NCBI RefSeq assembly: GCF_963676685.1
Contig: NC_092346.1
Coordinates: 78,135,821-78,199,820, forward strand
DNA length: 64,000 bases
Source: Mytilus edulis
Taxonomy: Eukaryota > Mollusca > Bivalvia > Mytilida > Mytilidae
Direction of reading: 5' to 3'
Part shown: positions 12,279-23,456 of the stretch, piece after piece
Numbering within the stretch: position 1 is the first letter of the stretch
How the letters are laid out: the number at the start of each line of letters is the position of its first letter
Translations under genes and position numbers: made by a program
Notes under the pieces: generated by a model
What the model saw: the letters and a program-made list of their open reading frames with translations, nothing else
What the model was told of the DNA's origin: nothing
Database searches by the model: none

Positions 12279-14461
12279 TTAAGCTGTTATATTCTCTCTC
12301 TTTTCTGGGTTTGGTCTTCCAAACAATTCTGAAAAAGGAATAAAATCCCTGATATTCTATAAATTGAAGGGAGGTATATAACACAGTATTGCTCATATTC
12401 TTCCTCGAAAATGTAAAATCAAGACGGTTCCCACTTAACTGTAAATAAATATTCATTTTCTCTCTCTGAATTATTTATCAGGTGCGGCTTGACATTTTAA
12501 CCCAATTTGTCTGTTTACTTAGTTCACACACTGTTGTCAATATAAAGAAATTTAACGCGATTCTCATACAAAAAAAATAATGTAGCCTTAAGGCCAGATT
12601 TTATCAACCTTTGTCTACATAATGAAATGCCTGTACCAAATCAGAACTATGACAGTTGTTATCCATTCGTTTGATGTGTTTGAGCGTTTGATTCTGCCAT
12701 TTGTTAAGAGACTTTTCGTTTTGAAATTTCCTTAGAGTTCGTGTTTTTTGTTCATCTTTTTTTTCAATAAAAAGTAAAAATGCACAGTCAAAGAGTTCCT
12801 AGATTCAAACGATGATTTTCGATTAATTTGACATTTTTGCAAATGCGTTTTTATTTGTTATACAAAGATTAAATGCATAATAGTTTAATTTAAAAAAAAA
12901 AAACGAATTTCTATATAAAATTCTAATCAATACTTAAAAAATACCTTCACCGTCAATCGCACCATTTTTATCTAGATCTCCATCTTCAATAGTTGCAGTT
13001 GCATACCGTTCTGCTTCCTTTTGTTCAAACCCGTACACCCAAAATAGGCACATTTGTTCCGTCCACGTACTATAGTTGTCATCAAATTCAGGAGTTCTCA
13101 TCATATTCCTGCAATCTTGTTTAGTAAGACTCTGTAATCAGAAAATTGGGAATTGGAAATGGGGAATATGTAAAAGAGACAACAAACCGTCCAAAGAGCA
13201 GAAAAAAACGGAAGGCCATCTATTCAGTAGGTCTACAACGCAGCGAGAAAATCTTGCACTTAGATATCTACAGTTAAAGCCTAACAATGAAGTGGTTTAT
13301 CAAATAATTAAACTCGATACTTACATGAGGATATGGATATTGTTTGATTGGCTGCTATGCAAACCTTGGAAATAAATTGTGATTGAAGATTATATCTTCT
13401 CGTGCATATCGCTGATTCGCCGAATTACAGCTTTACTTTTGTATCTATATCAATTTGTTTCTATTTCAGTAATATTAGCACGTCAAAATGTGTGTGTTTT
13501 GCTTTAGGGTCTCAAATATTTGGCATTGAGCATCGCTCTAATGAAAATTGTCGAAATGTGCATGTGATACAGTAAAACTGTATCGGTTATATTTACAACT
13601 GAAGTTTTGAATTGTATTATCTATCGCGGCAATTTGGTAAAAATTAGCTTCAACCGAAAATGACGTAAAAAGACAAATAATATCATAAAATCTATATATA
13701 AAATAAGAATACTTTGAAAATATCATGACGCGATATAGCATACAGTTTTTTGCGAGGCGGTCTAGTTGAAATAATTCGGATTCATGGGTTTTTAAGTTTA
13801 ATTGAGAGTTAAGTATTGAGCGTATTTACTGTGCTGTTAAAATTTAATATTTTAGTATATTTGCTGTTTGATTTTTCGTTAACGAATGTATATCAAGAGT
13901 TATGTTTACCTAAATTATTTACCGCATATGACTGATTTTTACAGATGGTTGTCTCAAAAGAAAAAAAACACCACTATTCTGTTATTTTTACAGATCCAAA
14001 GTTCATAATCATCTTTTACTCAAACAGTATATTTGTTTTTCATATATGGTTAATGTTGATACTACCGATATTTCTATCAGAATAGCAAGCCTATATTTTA
14101 AGTTTTTATCATTTATGCATCATACCAATCGTGTATTACTTTCAACCTAAAAAGTTATTACATGTATCTCATCTCCCTTATGATCCAAACGTGGTAATGT
14201 GCATTATATATTGTTGTACCGGTATCGACATTCAGATCTAGTTCGATACTGCCTTTAATTGTTTCTTGGTTTAGGTTTTGTTACAATCATGCAATGTTCC
14301 TTCTGGTGAGTTGTGTGGAAAATCAATATCATATTCATTTAATGGATATAACTTAAACATAACGAGACAGGTCTACTTACATCCTTCATTCTATGAAGTG
14401 GCGATGAGTTAGAAACCACGCTCAACGAAATCATAATTGCAAGAAATAAGACAAATTGCAT
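12279..14461 (-). CDS. Small secreted single-EF-hand protein (intact copy)
   Basis: Three coding exons (14461..14381, 13131..12945, 12328..12279) splice in phases 0 and 1 to give 105 residues. Residues 1-18 or so are a signal peptide (MQFVLFLAIMISLSVVS). The mature part has two Cys, each side of a conserved DNYSTW block. Residues 79-90 form one canonical EF-hand loop: Asp79, Asp81, Asn83, Gly84, Ile86 and Glu90. The loop is split by the last intron, whose phase-1 junction completes Glu90. The tail ends in KRENITA. A non-coding 5' exon ends at a GTAAGT donor at 14698. It is likely an extracellular Ca-binding peptide. I do not recognise a named family, and exact function is unknown. A decayed tandem copy lies at 17447-19596, which helps confirm the exon structure. 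Confidence 0.82.
12525..12780 (+). repeat. Dispersed repeat, CAAGTGAGAGGTTTAGC family
   Basis: A diverged copy inside the last intron of the EF-hand gene: GAAATGCCTGTACCAAATCA and ATGACAGTTGTTATCCATTC match 11630-11865 and 50695-50885. Confidence 0.6.
13136..13290 (+). repeat. Dispersed repeat with TGGAAATGGGGAAT core
   Basis: GAATTGGAAATGGGGAATAT, AAGAGACAACAAACCGTCCA and a CAGAAAA..GAAGGCC run match 15246-15340 and, in part, 6441-6560 and the reverse strand at 34399-34475. It lies in the intron upstream of the middle EF-hand exon and is absent from the unit-2 copy. Confidence 0.65.
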
Positions 14462-14466
14462 TTTGC

Positions 14467-14755
14467 CCTGTAAAATAAAAAAAATACCAGTTAATAATGA
14501 TTATTGGTGTAAATTCGACTACTGTATCTACAAAAACAAAAATGAAAATGCTTTCAATAACAAAAGTCTAGACAGAAATATTATCCACATAAAGTATTAA
14601 AAGATTACCTGCATAATATTTACTCAATCATAGTGAACAACTCGTTCATATCATTACTATACACAACATACAAAATATAAATACTTCTTTAACTTACTAT
14701 TTGTTTTATGCTTGCTGTTGAAAGAAATAAAATCAGACACACGTGTCAGTCGGAT
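14467..14755 (-). other. 5' non-coding exon and intron of the EF-hand gene
   Basis: The first coding exon is preceded by an acceptor (TTTTACAG before 14467). An upstream exon ends in a GTAAGT donor at 14698. The same exon sequence and donor recur in the decayed copy at about 19840, which supports it as a conserved transcribed segment. The transcription start is not placed. Confidence 0.5.
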
Positions 14756-15245
14756 TAACAATAATAATGATATAAAATGAATATTAACTATAAGGATATA
14801 GATGTAATTATGTTTTTTATTTCAAATTCATTTGAAAATTAGTGTTCCATTTTAAAGTGTAGCAATTTGCTGTAGTTATTATCAAGAAGTAAATGTCACT
14901 GAGTTATAAGTGCACCCCTCTTTATCGTTATCAATATAGTATTTATATTGTGTCATAGTTGAAATTTATTCGTCCAATGTATGGTTATTGCTTTTGTTAA
15001 TATGTGTTTAGACCAAGTAATGACATTCCAATTGCACTTTTATAGTGTGTCTTTCTTAATGTAATGTAATACGACTGTTTCGGTTAAGGGTGAATGTAGC
15101 ATGTAGGTGCCTGTTAAAACGTTTAAACCCGCTGTATTTGTCGTAACCTGTTGTTCAGTGGTTGTCGTTTGTTGATGTGGTTCATAAGTGTTTTTTTTAT
15201 ATAGATTAGAACGTTGGATTCCTGTTTATATTTTTTATACTAAAA

Positions 15246-15480
15246 TTGAAAACAGAAATGGGGAATGGGGAATGTGTCAAAGAGACAACAACCCGACCAT
15301 AGAGCAGACAAAAGCCGAAGACCGCCAATGGGTCTTTAATTTGGGGCCTTTTATTGCTTGCTGTTCGTTGAGAGCCAAGGCTCCGTGTTGCAGGACGTTC
15401 TTTATAATTGTTTACGTTGCACACATTGTGACTTGTATGGAGAGGTGGCACTCATCCCACATCTTCTTATTCTACGAATA
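15246..15480. repeat. Mosaic of two dispersed repeats
   Basis: The first half (GAATGGGGAATGTGTCAAAG, ACAACCCGACCATAGAGCAG) belongs to the TGGAAATGGGGAA family. The second half (GAGGTGGCACTCATCCCACA then TCTTC) reads as a reverse-oriented truncated retroelement tail. Frames across it are not genes. Confidence 0.55.
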
Positions 15481-16289
15481 TAGAAAGACGATATATTTTG
15501 CTGACCCGAAATGTTAATCTATTATTACAATTTAGTTTATTTTGTTTTGTCCTATTATCAATAATTCAACAAGTAACTTCATGACAGTTGTTCTTAGTTT
15601 TTGTAATTGTATCATTTCAGACAAAAAATTGTTGAGAATTTAAATGACGCAAGATTTATCAATTTTTTTAATTTTATTTCGGATGAACATTATGTTTTCG
15701 TATTGTTTGAATTTCTTATCATTAAATGGACTCTGTAGTTAGTTTTCTTTTCTGTCTCATTGACGTAAACCTAAATATCTCCATTAATTCTTATGCATAC
15801 AGATGAAAAAATTCAAAGGTTAAAATTTGTAATACAATTATTTTGGAGTCATTCCGAGCAATAAGAGTAATACTCATTTGAAACATAAGCAATTTCTTAA
15901 AGGACACTCTAGGAAATCAACTAATTATGATGGCAAAGCGAGGAAAGAAGAAATGAACAGTGGAACTTACCAGTGTTTATTTCTATATATTTACAGAAAC
16001 AATTTTTTTCAAATCATTATATTTTTCTTGATGTATGTTGATACATGATATATAAGAACTCTGATTATTGACTTTTAATTGAAATAAAATCCCCCTAATG
16101 TCTTTATGTTATTTCTATCTTATGAATTAGTGATTACGAGATGGAGTAAGTAAAACTATAAATAGTCAAGTTAAATCAAAGAAATTCTTTTCTCTTTGGT
16201 GTAAATTTAAGTAGCGTTTCTCAAGTTATGAACCAAACATAGCTGTATCTGTGGTATTATTATTCTTAAGTTCAATGTAATAGATGTAT

Positions 16290-16437
16290 AGTCAGCCTTT
16301 TATGGCTGACTATACGGTATGGGCTTTGCTCATTGTTGAAGGCCATACGGTAACCTATAGATGTTTATTTTGGTGTCATTTTGGTCTCTTGTGGACAATT
16401 GTCTAATTGGCAATCATACCACATCTTGTTTTTTTTT
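16290..16437 (+). repeat. Truncated retroelement 3' tail with poly-T
   Basis: GGCTGACTATACGGTATGGG, GAAGGCCATACGGTAACCTA and GGCAATCATACCACATCTTG match the reverse complement of 49085-49215. A T-run follows directly after CACATCTTG. Confidence 0.8.
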
Positions 16438-17361
16438 TATAATTAACGCTGTCGTAGACATTTCAATGAGATACATACATGCTTTAATGTATGTGTTTTT
16501 ACAGCAGCTCAGAAGACTAGTTTTGATTGCTGAGAATTCCATTAATTTAGAAATACGTTGTGCAGAGCATTTGTCAGAACGAGTAGTATAATGCAGTTTA
16601 TAGGATCACTTAAATAGTTTTGTAATCGAAAAGAAAGAACAACGATATTTTTCAAGTATTGTTTGTGAAAACTACAATATATTTGTCAGTTTATTCAAAC
16701 AGATTATGGCAACATTAAGGTCTTTGTCTGAGTATTCGTAGACCTGTAAAATTGTTTACTTATCTATCAGCGACCTCACATCTTCGGTAAATTTCGAAAG
16801 ATAATTTACGACTTCTTTCTTTGTTAAAGTCATTATCTGGAGTACCTTTTGACATACTTCCATCGATACACATTTTAAAGTTGTGTATTAGTTTTCAAAA
16901 TAACACATTTTGTAGACATTGGCAATATCAGCAATCATAACGTTTCAATACGATGGATCTTAAAAAAACGTTACAATAGTTCTAAAGGTTTCAGAATTTT
17001 ATGGTTCAGACATGACATGAAGGTAATCAGCATCTGATATTTGACAGATTTCGACAAAGCATTATGTCAAAATAAAGTAGTCTATGACGAAAAGATTCCA
17101 AATCAATAAACCAAATCTTGATTGCTTTCGAAAATCTTCCGAAAGGATGACTTCGACGTTATCTAGAACCCTTGGTTCAATAGATTCGTTATAAGCATAA
17201 ACCCTCTACCAAGGAAATCATGATAGGAAACGCAACTATTAGATCACCATATACACATACAGGCTCTAATGGAATGTTGCTACTTAGTTATTGAAATTAA
17301 ACAATTGGGAGATCCTAATAAATATCAAACTGTGTCCATTAATGATTTTGACAAAATATCA

Positions 17362-17436
17362 ATTTACCTATTGGATAAGAATTAGGATTTACCTATTGGA
17401 TAAGAATTAGGATTTACCTATTGGATAAGAATAAGA
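17362..17436. repeat. 25-bp tandem repeat, three units
   Basis: ATTTACCTATTGGATAAGAA+TTAGG is repeated three times with one change in the last unit. It sits just outside the last exon of the decayed EF-hand copy, at the boundary between the two duplication units. Confidence 0.9.
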
Positions 17437-18299
17437 ATTGTACCAGTTACATCCTGTTTCTTTCTTTGTTAGGTCTTCCATACAATTCTGAAAAAAAATG
17501 AATTCAAATTCTTAGATTCTATGAAAAAGGGAACTATAGAACAGAATACTTTTCCTCTTTCTGTCTCGAAAAAGTTACAACAAGACGGAATCCGTGAAAA
17601 TTATAAACACATTTATTTTTGTGTGCATTATATACATGTGTCAGGTAAATTTAACCCCGAACTACCTTCATTTAAAAGGATCTTCAAATACAATTCTAAA
17701 CAATACTTGAAAAAATACCTTCGCCGTTAATTGCACCATTTTTGTCCAAACCTCCGTCTTCAATAGACAAAGTTGCAAACTTCACTGCTTTCTCTTTTTT
17801 AATCCCATACCATCACCAATATAAACACACCTGTTCTTCCCATGTATTATAGTTGTCTTCAAATTCAGATTTTTTTCCCTTATCCATGCAATCTTGATAT
17901 GTAAGACATACAACACAGTGAAAATGCAAATAGTTAAACTAAATATATCAGTACTTACATAATGATATGGATATTGTTTTGTAGACATTTTCTGCACAAC
18001 AAACTTTGGAAATAAATTGTTATGATGAAATGTTTCTCTGTTATGCATAGCACTGATTGTGGCTATCCTTTTGTCCTTTTCCAGTAATATTAGCTTGCCA
18101 ATAGGTGTGTTTGGCTTTAAATATTTAAGTTCTAGTATTTGGCCTGGACCATCACTGAATAAACATTAATTATCGAAAAGCGCAATGAAGCTTTGAAATT
18201 GGTATCTTTTAATGTTATAAATTTAGTTTGGAATTGTAATAACTATCGAGGGTATTTGGTAAAATCAAATTTCAACTGAATATGGCTTAAAATGCCGAA

Positions 18300-18640
18300 T
18301 ATTGACATTTACATCCCAACTCTCTTGTTCTACCAGGGATGATCCGAGCCGGATCGGCCAATCCAATTCACCTCAGCTTGAGTTTCTTGGCTTTGTATGC
18401 CTTCCTTTGTTTTTTTTAACATTTTGGCGGGAATGGCTTATCCACAATAAAACTTACAATTATTTATACGGAAAAGACTTACTATCAAATCTATGTATAA
18501 AAAATCCAGTGTATATGCTGGGATTCGAATTCAATACCTTTAGCATATCAAACAAAGACTCAAATCCCTACACCTGGATGACTGAATACAAACTAACCGT
18601 CAATAAAATATTTAAACATTGTGTCTAGGGATCATTAAAG
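18300..18640 (-). repeat. Insert in the pseudogene, possibly SINE-like
   Basis: This stretch has no counterpart in unit 1. On the minus strand it includes GAATTCGAATCCCAGC, similar to a tRNA T-arm/B box, next to a run resembling CAGTCATCCAGGTGTAGGGA. A 108-residue plus-strand frame crosses it, but I see no reason to treat that as a gene. Assignment as a tRNA-derived element is only a guess. Confidence 0.3.
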
Positions 18641-18756
18641 GTATATACAATATAATGATATATAAAGTATATAATAAGAATTGTGTGACGTTCTGAACTA
18701 CATTTTATAAAGTGTAAATGTATATTTTTTTTTACTAATTTAGAATATCTGGGATG

Positions 18757-18871
18757 TAAAATAGTTATCCCATTCGGACTTGGTGTGTCAGTGTAAAATT
18801 ACCCTCTGGCCTCTGGCCATCGGAATGATTTTACACTAACACATCGTGTCCTCATGGGATAACTATTACAG
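18757..18871. mobile_element. Foldback hairpin element
   Basis: The left arm AATAGTTATCCCATTCGGAC plus GTGTCAGTGTAAAATTA pairs with the right arm (reverse complement AATAGTTATCCCATGAGGAC, GTGTTAGTGTAAAATCA). The loop is a short GGCCTCTGGCC stretch. It looks like a small foldback MITE inserted in unit 2 only. Confidence 0.75.
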
Positions 18872-20399
18872 AAATTTATTTATCGTCATATTTGAAAAGA
18901 ACGCATATACTTGTTTACACAGCGGTCAATTAAAAAAAAAATTATTAATTGGATTTTAAGAGTAATTGAAAATCCTCATATTTACTGTGATGTATCAAAT
19001 TGAGAAATTTCTTTTACTGTATATTGTTTTTTTATGAACGTATCTCAAATGTCATGTTACAGTTAGTTTCAAAAAGAGAAATCGCTATTTTTTATATGTA
19101 CAGATAACAAGTTTAATTATTATAACTTATTCAAAATGTATTGATGTATTTTTTGTATGATTAATGTAGCGTCCATAGATTATGTTGATCAGAATAGTAG
19201 GTCTACATTTTCATTGTGTCCTTTTTAAAAATTAATTCATTATATCAATGAAATTTATGTACAACTTTCAGGGAATAAGCCGGTACATGCCTTTCCCATA
19301 GGAATCTAACATGGTGATGAACATCATACATTGTTGCTCCGCTATTGTTACTTATGTCTTGTTATCAACCGCCTAATATTGTTTCTTGATTTAGGTTTCG
19401 CTGCAATCATGCTAGTAGCGAGTAAATAAATATTTTTTTATCGTAAATTTATCTTATATACAATTAGGTTCACTTAACAGATATCACTAAAACGTATGGA
19501 TAAAGATCTTCTTTCTTCCTTAATTCCATCACGTGAAGATGAGTGTGAAATCCCACTAAACGAAATCATGATAGCTAAAAATAAGAAAAACTGTATATTG
19601 CCCTGTAAAATAAAAGAAGCAATTATCAGTTAAGAATGTCTATTGATTGTTAATTTGAGTTTTGTGTCTACAACAAACTGAAACATGCTTTCAATTACAA
19701 ATGACTTCAAAGAAATCTTATCATCATCAAGTTTAAAAAAGTCCTTGCAGCATGTTTACTCATAGTTTTACTCATTTTGCTCCTATCAGTGCTTTACATA
19801 AATTGAACAGACAAAACATAAATTTTTCTTTAACTTACAATATGTTTTATGCTTACTGTTGAATACAGTGAATTTTTCATCAGACACAAGTGTCACATAG
19901 ATTAAGAACTTTAAAATATTAATTATACGACATAAATATCAACTATGATGATATCGATATAATTATGTTTCATAATTAATTCACTAGACAATTACCGTGT
20001 TCAAATTTGAGTGTAATAGCAAATTTCCTGTACTTAAACAAGAAGTAAAGATCACTTAGTTACATGTACGGAGCAAATACTTTTATAAAGGTTATGATCA
20101 CTGATGTTGTAGCCTGACTTATTGGCAGTTATGCTTAGATTTTGTGTGATGTCAGAAAAAAATGTGTACCCTTTAAGTGGACAAGATTTATCAATTGTTT
20201 TTAAATTGTATTTCGGATGAAATTACTTTTTCTTTTGGTTGAAAACCGTATGCTGACCTCTAATGAACTCTTATTTACTATGTAGTTATGCTGCTGTCTC
20301 ACGTATACAAATATTGCTTTAATTTCACAATTACGACAATTTGGTGAAATAATTTTCTTTAACACGCCGTAACATAGTTCGGTGACCTTCAACTGTTTA

Positions 20400-20455
20400 C
20401 TTATGTGTCATTTGGTCTCTTGTGAAGAGTCGTCTCGTTGGAAATCACAAATCAT
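20400..20455 (+). repeat. Short truncated retroelement tail
   Basis: GTGTCATTTGGTCTCTTGTG, then a GTCTCGTTGGAAATCA block, matches the tail family at 16290 and 49085, but it is much shorter. Confidence 0.5.
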
Positions 20456-21442
20456 GATAGTAAACGCAAGTCCTAGAATATCGTATCAACTGGGAGGTAT
20501 ATATGTCAAATGAAGATGCTGCTTAATTGTTGTAACATAAAAATAAAATAAAAATACTAGGTTTTGTCATCCTTTAAATTCTGTTGTAGTTAAATTAAGT
20601 TCTAATAGTTCGTTACTATTAATATCTTAATGTTAATCAAGTTTTGAATCAAATCTAATTATCATCTTTGGTATTAATAATTTAAGTTCAATGGGATAAT
20701 GGTGATCAAATCTGGCGTAAAACTTTGACTTTTCAATGAGATATCACACTTTCTTTAGTGTATGTACTTCTACGGCAGCTTAGTTGGGAATGCTGTTTAT
20801 TATTAATTCAGAAAGACGTGTTACCAAGCATTTGGCAAAAACCAGAAATATAATGCTGTTTATATGATCACTTATGATGTATTGTGGTTATCGAATAGAG
20901 AAAAATGCGAAGCAGATCTTTATGTTTTGGATATAGTCTAAAATAATTAGAAGAAAGAGAGCTCTGATTTTCATGGATTTCTTTTTTAATTAATGAATAT
21001 TTTGGGGTTTTAAGTGAATCATCAAAACTTTTTTCTGTTACCCAGGAACTTTTTAATAAGATTAATAAACACAAAAAAATTGATATCTTTTGATGTACTT
21101 TTTACGAAAAAAATTGCCAGGGTAGTAACATAGTTTCTGGCACCTGTGTGTTCTTTTCTGGGTATTTGTAGAACTGTGACATTGTCTTTCAAGATAAAAT
21201 ATCTATATTTACAATCAACGGCCTCACAGTTGCAGTATATATTGAGAGATGATATACGACTTCTTTCTAGATTGGATTACAGTATAGATTACAAATCTTA
21301 ATAGACCGAAACCTATAATTAAAAACCAAAGTGTGCATAACTTTGATTATGACATCTGTGCAAAGGATAACCTTAATGTTTAGAATGTCAATAAAGAATA
21401 AATGAATATTAAATAACCGTATCAAAATGTTTCATTTTAGCT

Positions 21443-21990
21443 TATTTGTTGACTACGGGACTGGTGATATTATAGTTGATGAAACGTCCACCAGCATTTG
21501 GTAACTACCAATTGGTGGTAAAAAAATTATATGAAAAAGATTGTTTAACTGTTGTGCTTACACAAGGTGTTTTTGTATAAGCTCAAAATATCGTGCAACT
21601 GTCGTACGACGATCGCAATGACATTAACGGTACCAATTTCCTGCACCAGATGCGCATTTCGACAATACATGTCTCTTCAGTGATGCTCGTGGCAAAACTA
21701 TTTGAAATCCAAAGCTTATATAAGAGATGAAGAGCTATAATCAAAAAGGTCCAAAAACTAAAGCCAAATCCGTGAAAAATCGCAAATGACGACCCGCGAT
21801 TTGACAAAATTTCATGTCGTGGCGCTGCATAGTTATCAAAGGTACCAGGATTATAACTTAGTACGCCAGAAGCGCGTTTCGTCTTCATAAGACTCATCAG
21901 TGACGCGCATATCAAAATATTTATCAACCCAAACAAGTACAAAGGTTGAAGAGCATTAGGGATCTACAATTACTAAAAGTTGTGCCAAAT
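21443..21990 (+). repeat. Cluster of two related dispersed repeats
   Basis: 21443-21530 resembles the right end of the GACGCGCGTTTCGTC family (CTACGGGACTGGTGATATTA, then CCACCAGCATTTGG). 21590-21830 holds CACCAGATGCGCATTTCGAC and CTCTTCAGTGATGCTCGTGG. 21830-21990 holds AGCGCGTTTCGTCTTCATAA and GACTCATCAGTGACGCGC, then GAAGAGCATTAGGGATC. All lack coding capacity. Confidence 0.7.
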
Positions 21991-22329
21991 ACTGCTCATA
22001 GATGTGTCGTAAGTTCGTTGTGATCAGGGGTTTACCTCTGACCATCGCTATTCTAACTTGCAGGTTAAAAATCTTTGAAATGATATCATTTTCGATTGAC
22101 TGATAAACGGTATTCTTCGTAAGGATTTATATTCATATCAGTTTAAATTCACAATGAGAAATAGGAAACAATCAGTAATATTACAGATAAGACGACTATT
22201 TTTGTATCTGAAAACATAGGACAGCGAAAACATGTCGCTAGTGAGTTGCGTCACCAGCTTTTTGTGTAAAGAAAACCTACCTGCTGATCGAATCATTGTA
22301 GGTTAAACAGGCACAGTCGTAAAGTGTCA

Positions 22330-23215
22330 ATTGATATATGATAAAGCATACGGTGCAGTAGAGGGTATCATGAGAACAGTTAATGCGAAAGTGACGATTA
22401 GAAAGTCGAAATCACTATATTTGTCATTTAACCCAAGACTTTATGATTTTCTCTCACTAAATAATTTGGTGTCTATTTTACGCATCTATCCCGTCGAACT
22501 AGAGATAAAGGATACACCAGATACAGTTAAGTCTGCCTCATATCTTGACTAACATCTAAAAATTGACAATGAGGGTCGGTTGAAAACAAAACTTTACGAC
22601 AAAAGAGATAATTCCACTTTTCCAATTGTGAATTTTCCATTTCTATGTAGCAACATTCCAGCAGCGCCTACATACGGAGTATATATCTCCAAATTGATAC
22701 GATATTCCCGGTTTGTTTTTCCTATCATGATTTCCTTGATAGAGGGTTTCTGCTCACAAGGAAGCTATTAAACCAAGAGTTCCAAATGGTAAAAAAAAAT
22801 CGTCCCTTTGCAAATTTTACAGACGCCATCACGACTTGGTTGACCGTTATGGAATAACCGTTTCACAGATGATATCGGATATGTTCCTTATGTCAAAACT
22901 ACAATCCCCTTCCCTTTTTAAAATATGATCAACCGAATTAGACTATTTACCGAGTTTGTAATAACATTAGAAACACGAAGGGTGCCACGTGTGGAGCTAC
23001 TTAAATTCTGGAGCACATTACCTCCAGTTTGTGGTGGGGTTGCTTGGTCTTTAGTTTTCTATGTTTTGTATCTTGCACTATTATTTGTGTATGTCTTTTT
23101 CTTTTTTAGTCATGGCGTTGTCAGTCTATTTTCGATAAATGATTTTGACTCTTCCTCTAGTACCTGTCGCGCCTTTTTTAGAAACATTACTTTAGAGATT
23201 CGTACATGGTAGGTT
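22330..23215 (+). mobile_element. Relic of a reverse-transcriptase retroelement
   Basis: Conceptual translation shows SASYLD, TKLYDKRDNSTFPIVNFPF, NIPAAPTYGVYISKLIRYSR and, after stops and shifts, a RHHDL-type stretch. All correspond to the C-terminal part of the same reverse-transcriptase family as 49832-50581 (LYDKRDDF, VNFPF, YGVYISQLVRYAR). The catalytic part is missing or scrambled near 22440. A 3' region with GGTTGCTTGGTCTTTAGTTT and CATGGCGTTGTCAGTCTATT recurs at 58170 and, reversed, at 34790 and 62155. A dead copy. Confidence 0.78.
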
Positions 23216-23422
23216 GAAAGACAAAATTTCTAATTCAAGCTAAATTTTCTTCCCTCTGCCGATTAGATTGATTGTTAATTTGCTCTCGTCTTGTTTACGC
23301 ATGAACTATTTTTTTAACAACAGTCAATCATTATACCATTTTTCAAGATTCTAAATTGCATGGAAAAATTACTATGAAGACCCTTCAATTATGATATTGC
23401 TGTTTTAAGAAAACCATTAAAA

Positions 23423-23428
23423 TTTATT
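23423..23428 (-). other. Polyadenylation signal
   Basis: AATAAA on the minus strand about 29 bases after the TAA of the C1q-domain gene. Confidence 0.6.
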
Positions 23429-23456
23429 TAAAATGTTATAGCCGTTGTATTCTGTA

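Larger units (their letters stand above)
12279..16835. repeat. Segmental tandem duplication, unit 1
   Basis: This unit aligns in order with 17447-21270: last exon, middle exon, intron blocks (for example TTGTTTCTTGGTTTAGGTTT at about 14260 against TTGTTTCTTGATTTAGGTTT at 19380), signal exon, non-coding exon, and distal blocks such as CAATGAGATACATACATGCT (16465) and GACTTCTTTCTT (about 16810). It carries extra repeat insertions not in unit 2: 12525-12780, 13136-13290, 15246-15480 and 16290-16433. Confidence 0.82.
17447..19596 (-). pseudogene. Decayed duplicate of the secreted EF-hand gene
   Basis: All three exons of the 12279-14461 gene are recognisable at 19596..19516, about 17908..17719 and 17487..17447. 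Lesions seen: the start ATG is ATA (19596-19594); the first donor GT is GA after 19516; the AG acceptor before the middle exon is gone; and a 3-bp-longer segment brings an in-frame TGA at 17815-17813 (Trp-stop-Trp). The EF-hand loop has lost its first ligand (Asp to Gly) and position 9 has changed Asp to Asn. The last acceptor and ELYGRPNKE ending are preserved. Together these argue for loss of function. A product from an internal ATG is conceivable but would lack most of the signal peptide. Confidence 0.85.
17447..21270. repeat. Segmental tandem duplication, unit 2
   Basis: The paralogous unit to 12279-16835. Beyond the pseudogene, matches continue at TAGCAAATTTCCTGTA (20016), GATTTATCAATTGTTTTTAA (20186), TCAATGAGATATCAC (20734) and GATATACGACTTCTTTCTA (about 21250). 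It carries its own insertions, including 18300-18640 and the hairpin at 18757-18871. Confidence 0.8.

Noticed and set aside
15188-15517. 109-residue open frame
   Set aside because: It is built from two dispersed repeats read through; the repeats recur elsewhere with stops.
18302-18628. 108-residue open frame in the pseudogene
   Set aside because: It lies in an insert absent from the paralogous unit, on the strand opposite to the gene, and looks like repeat sequence.
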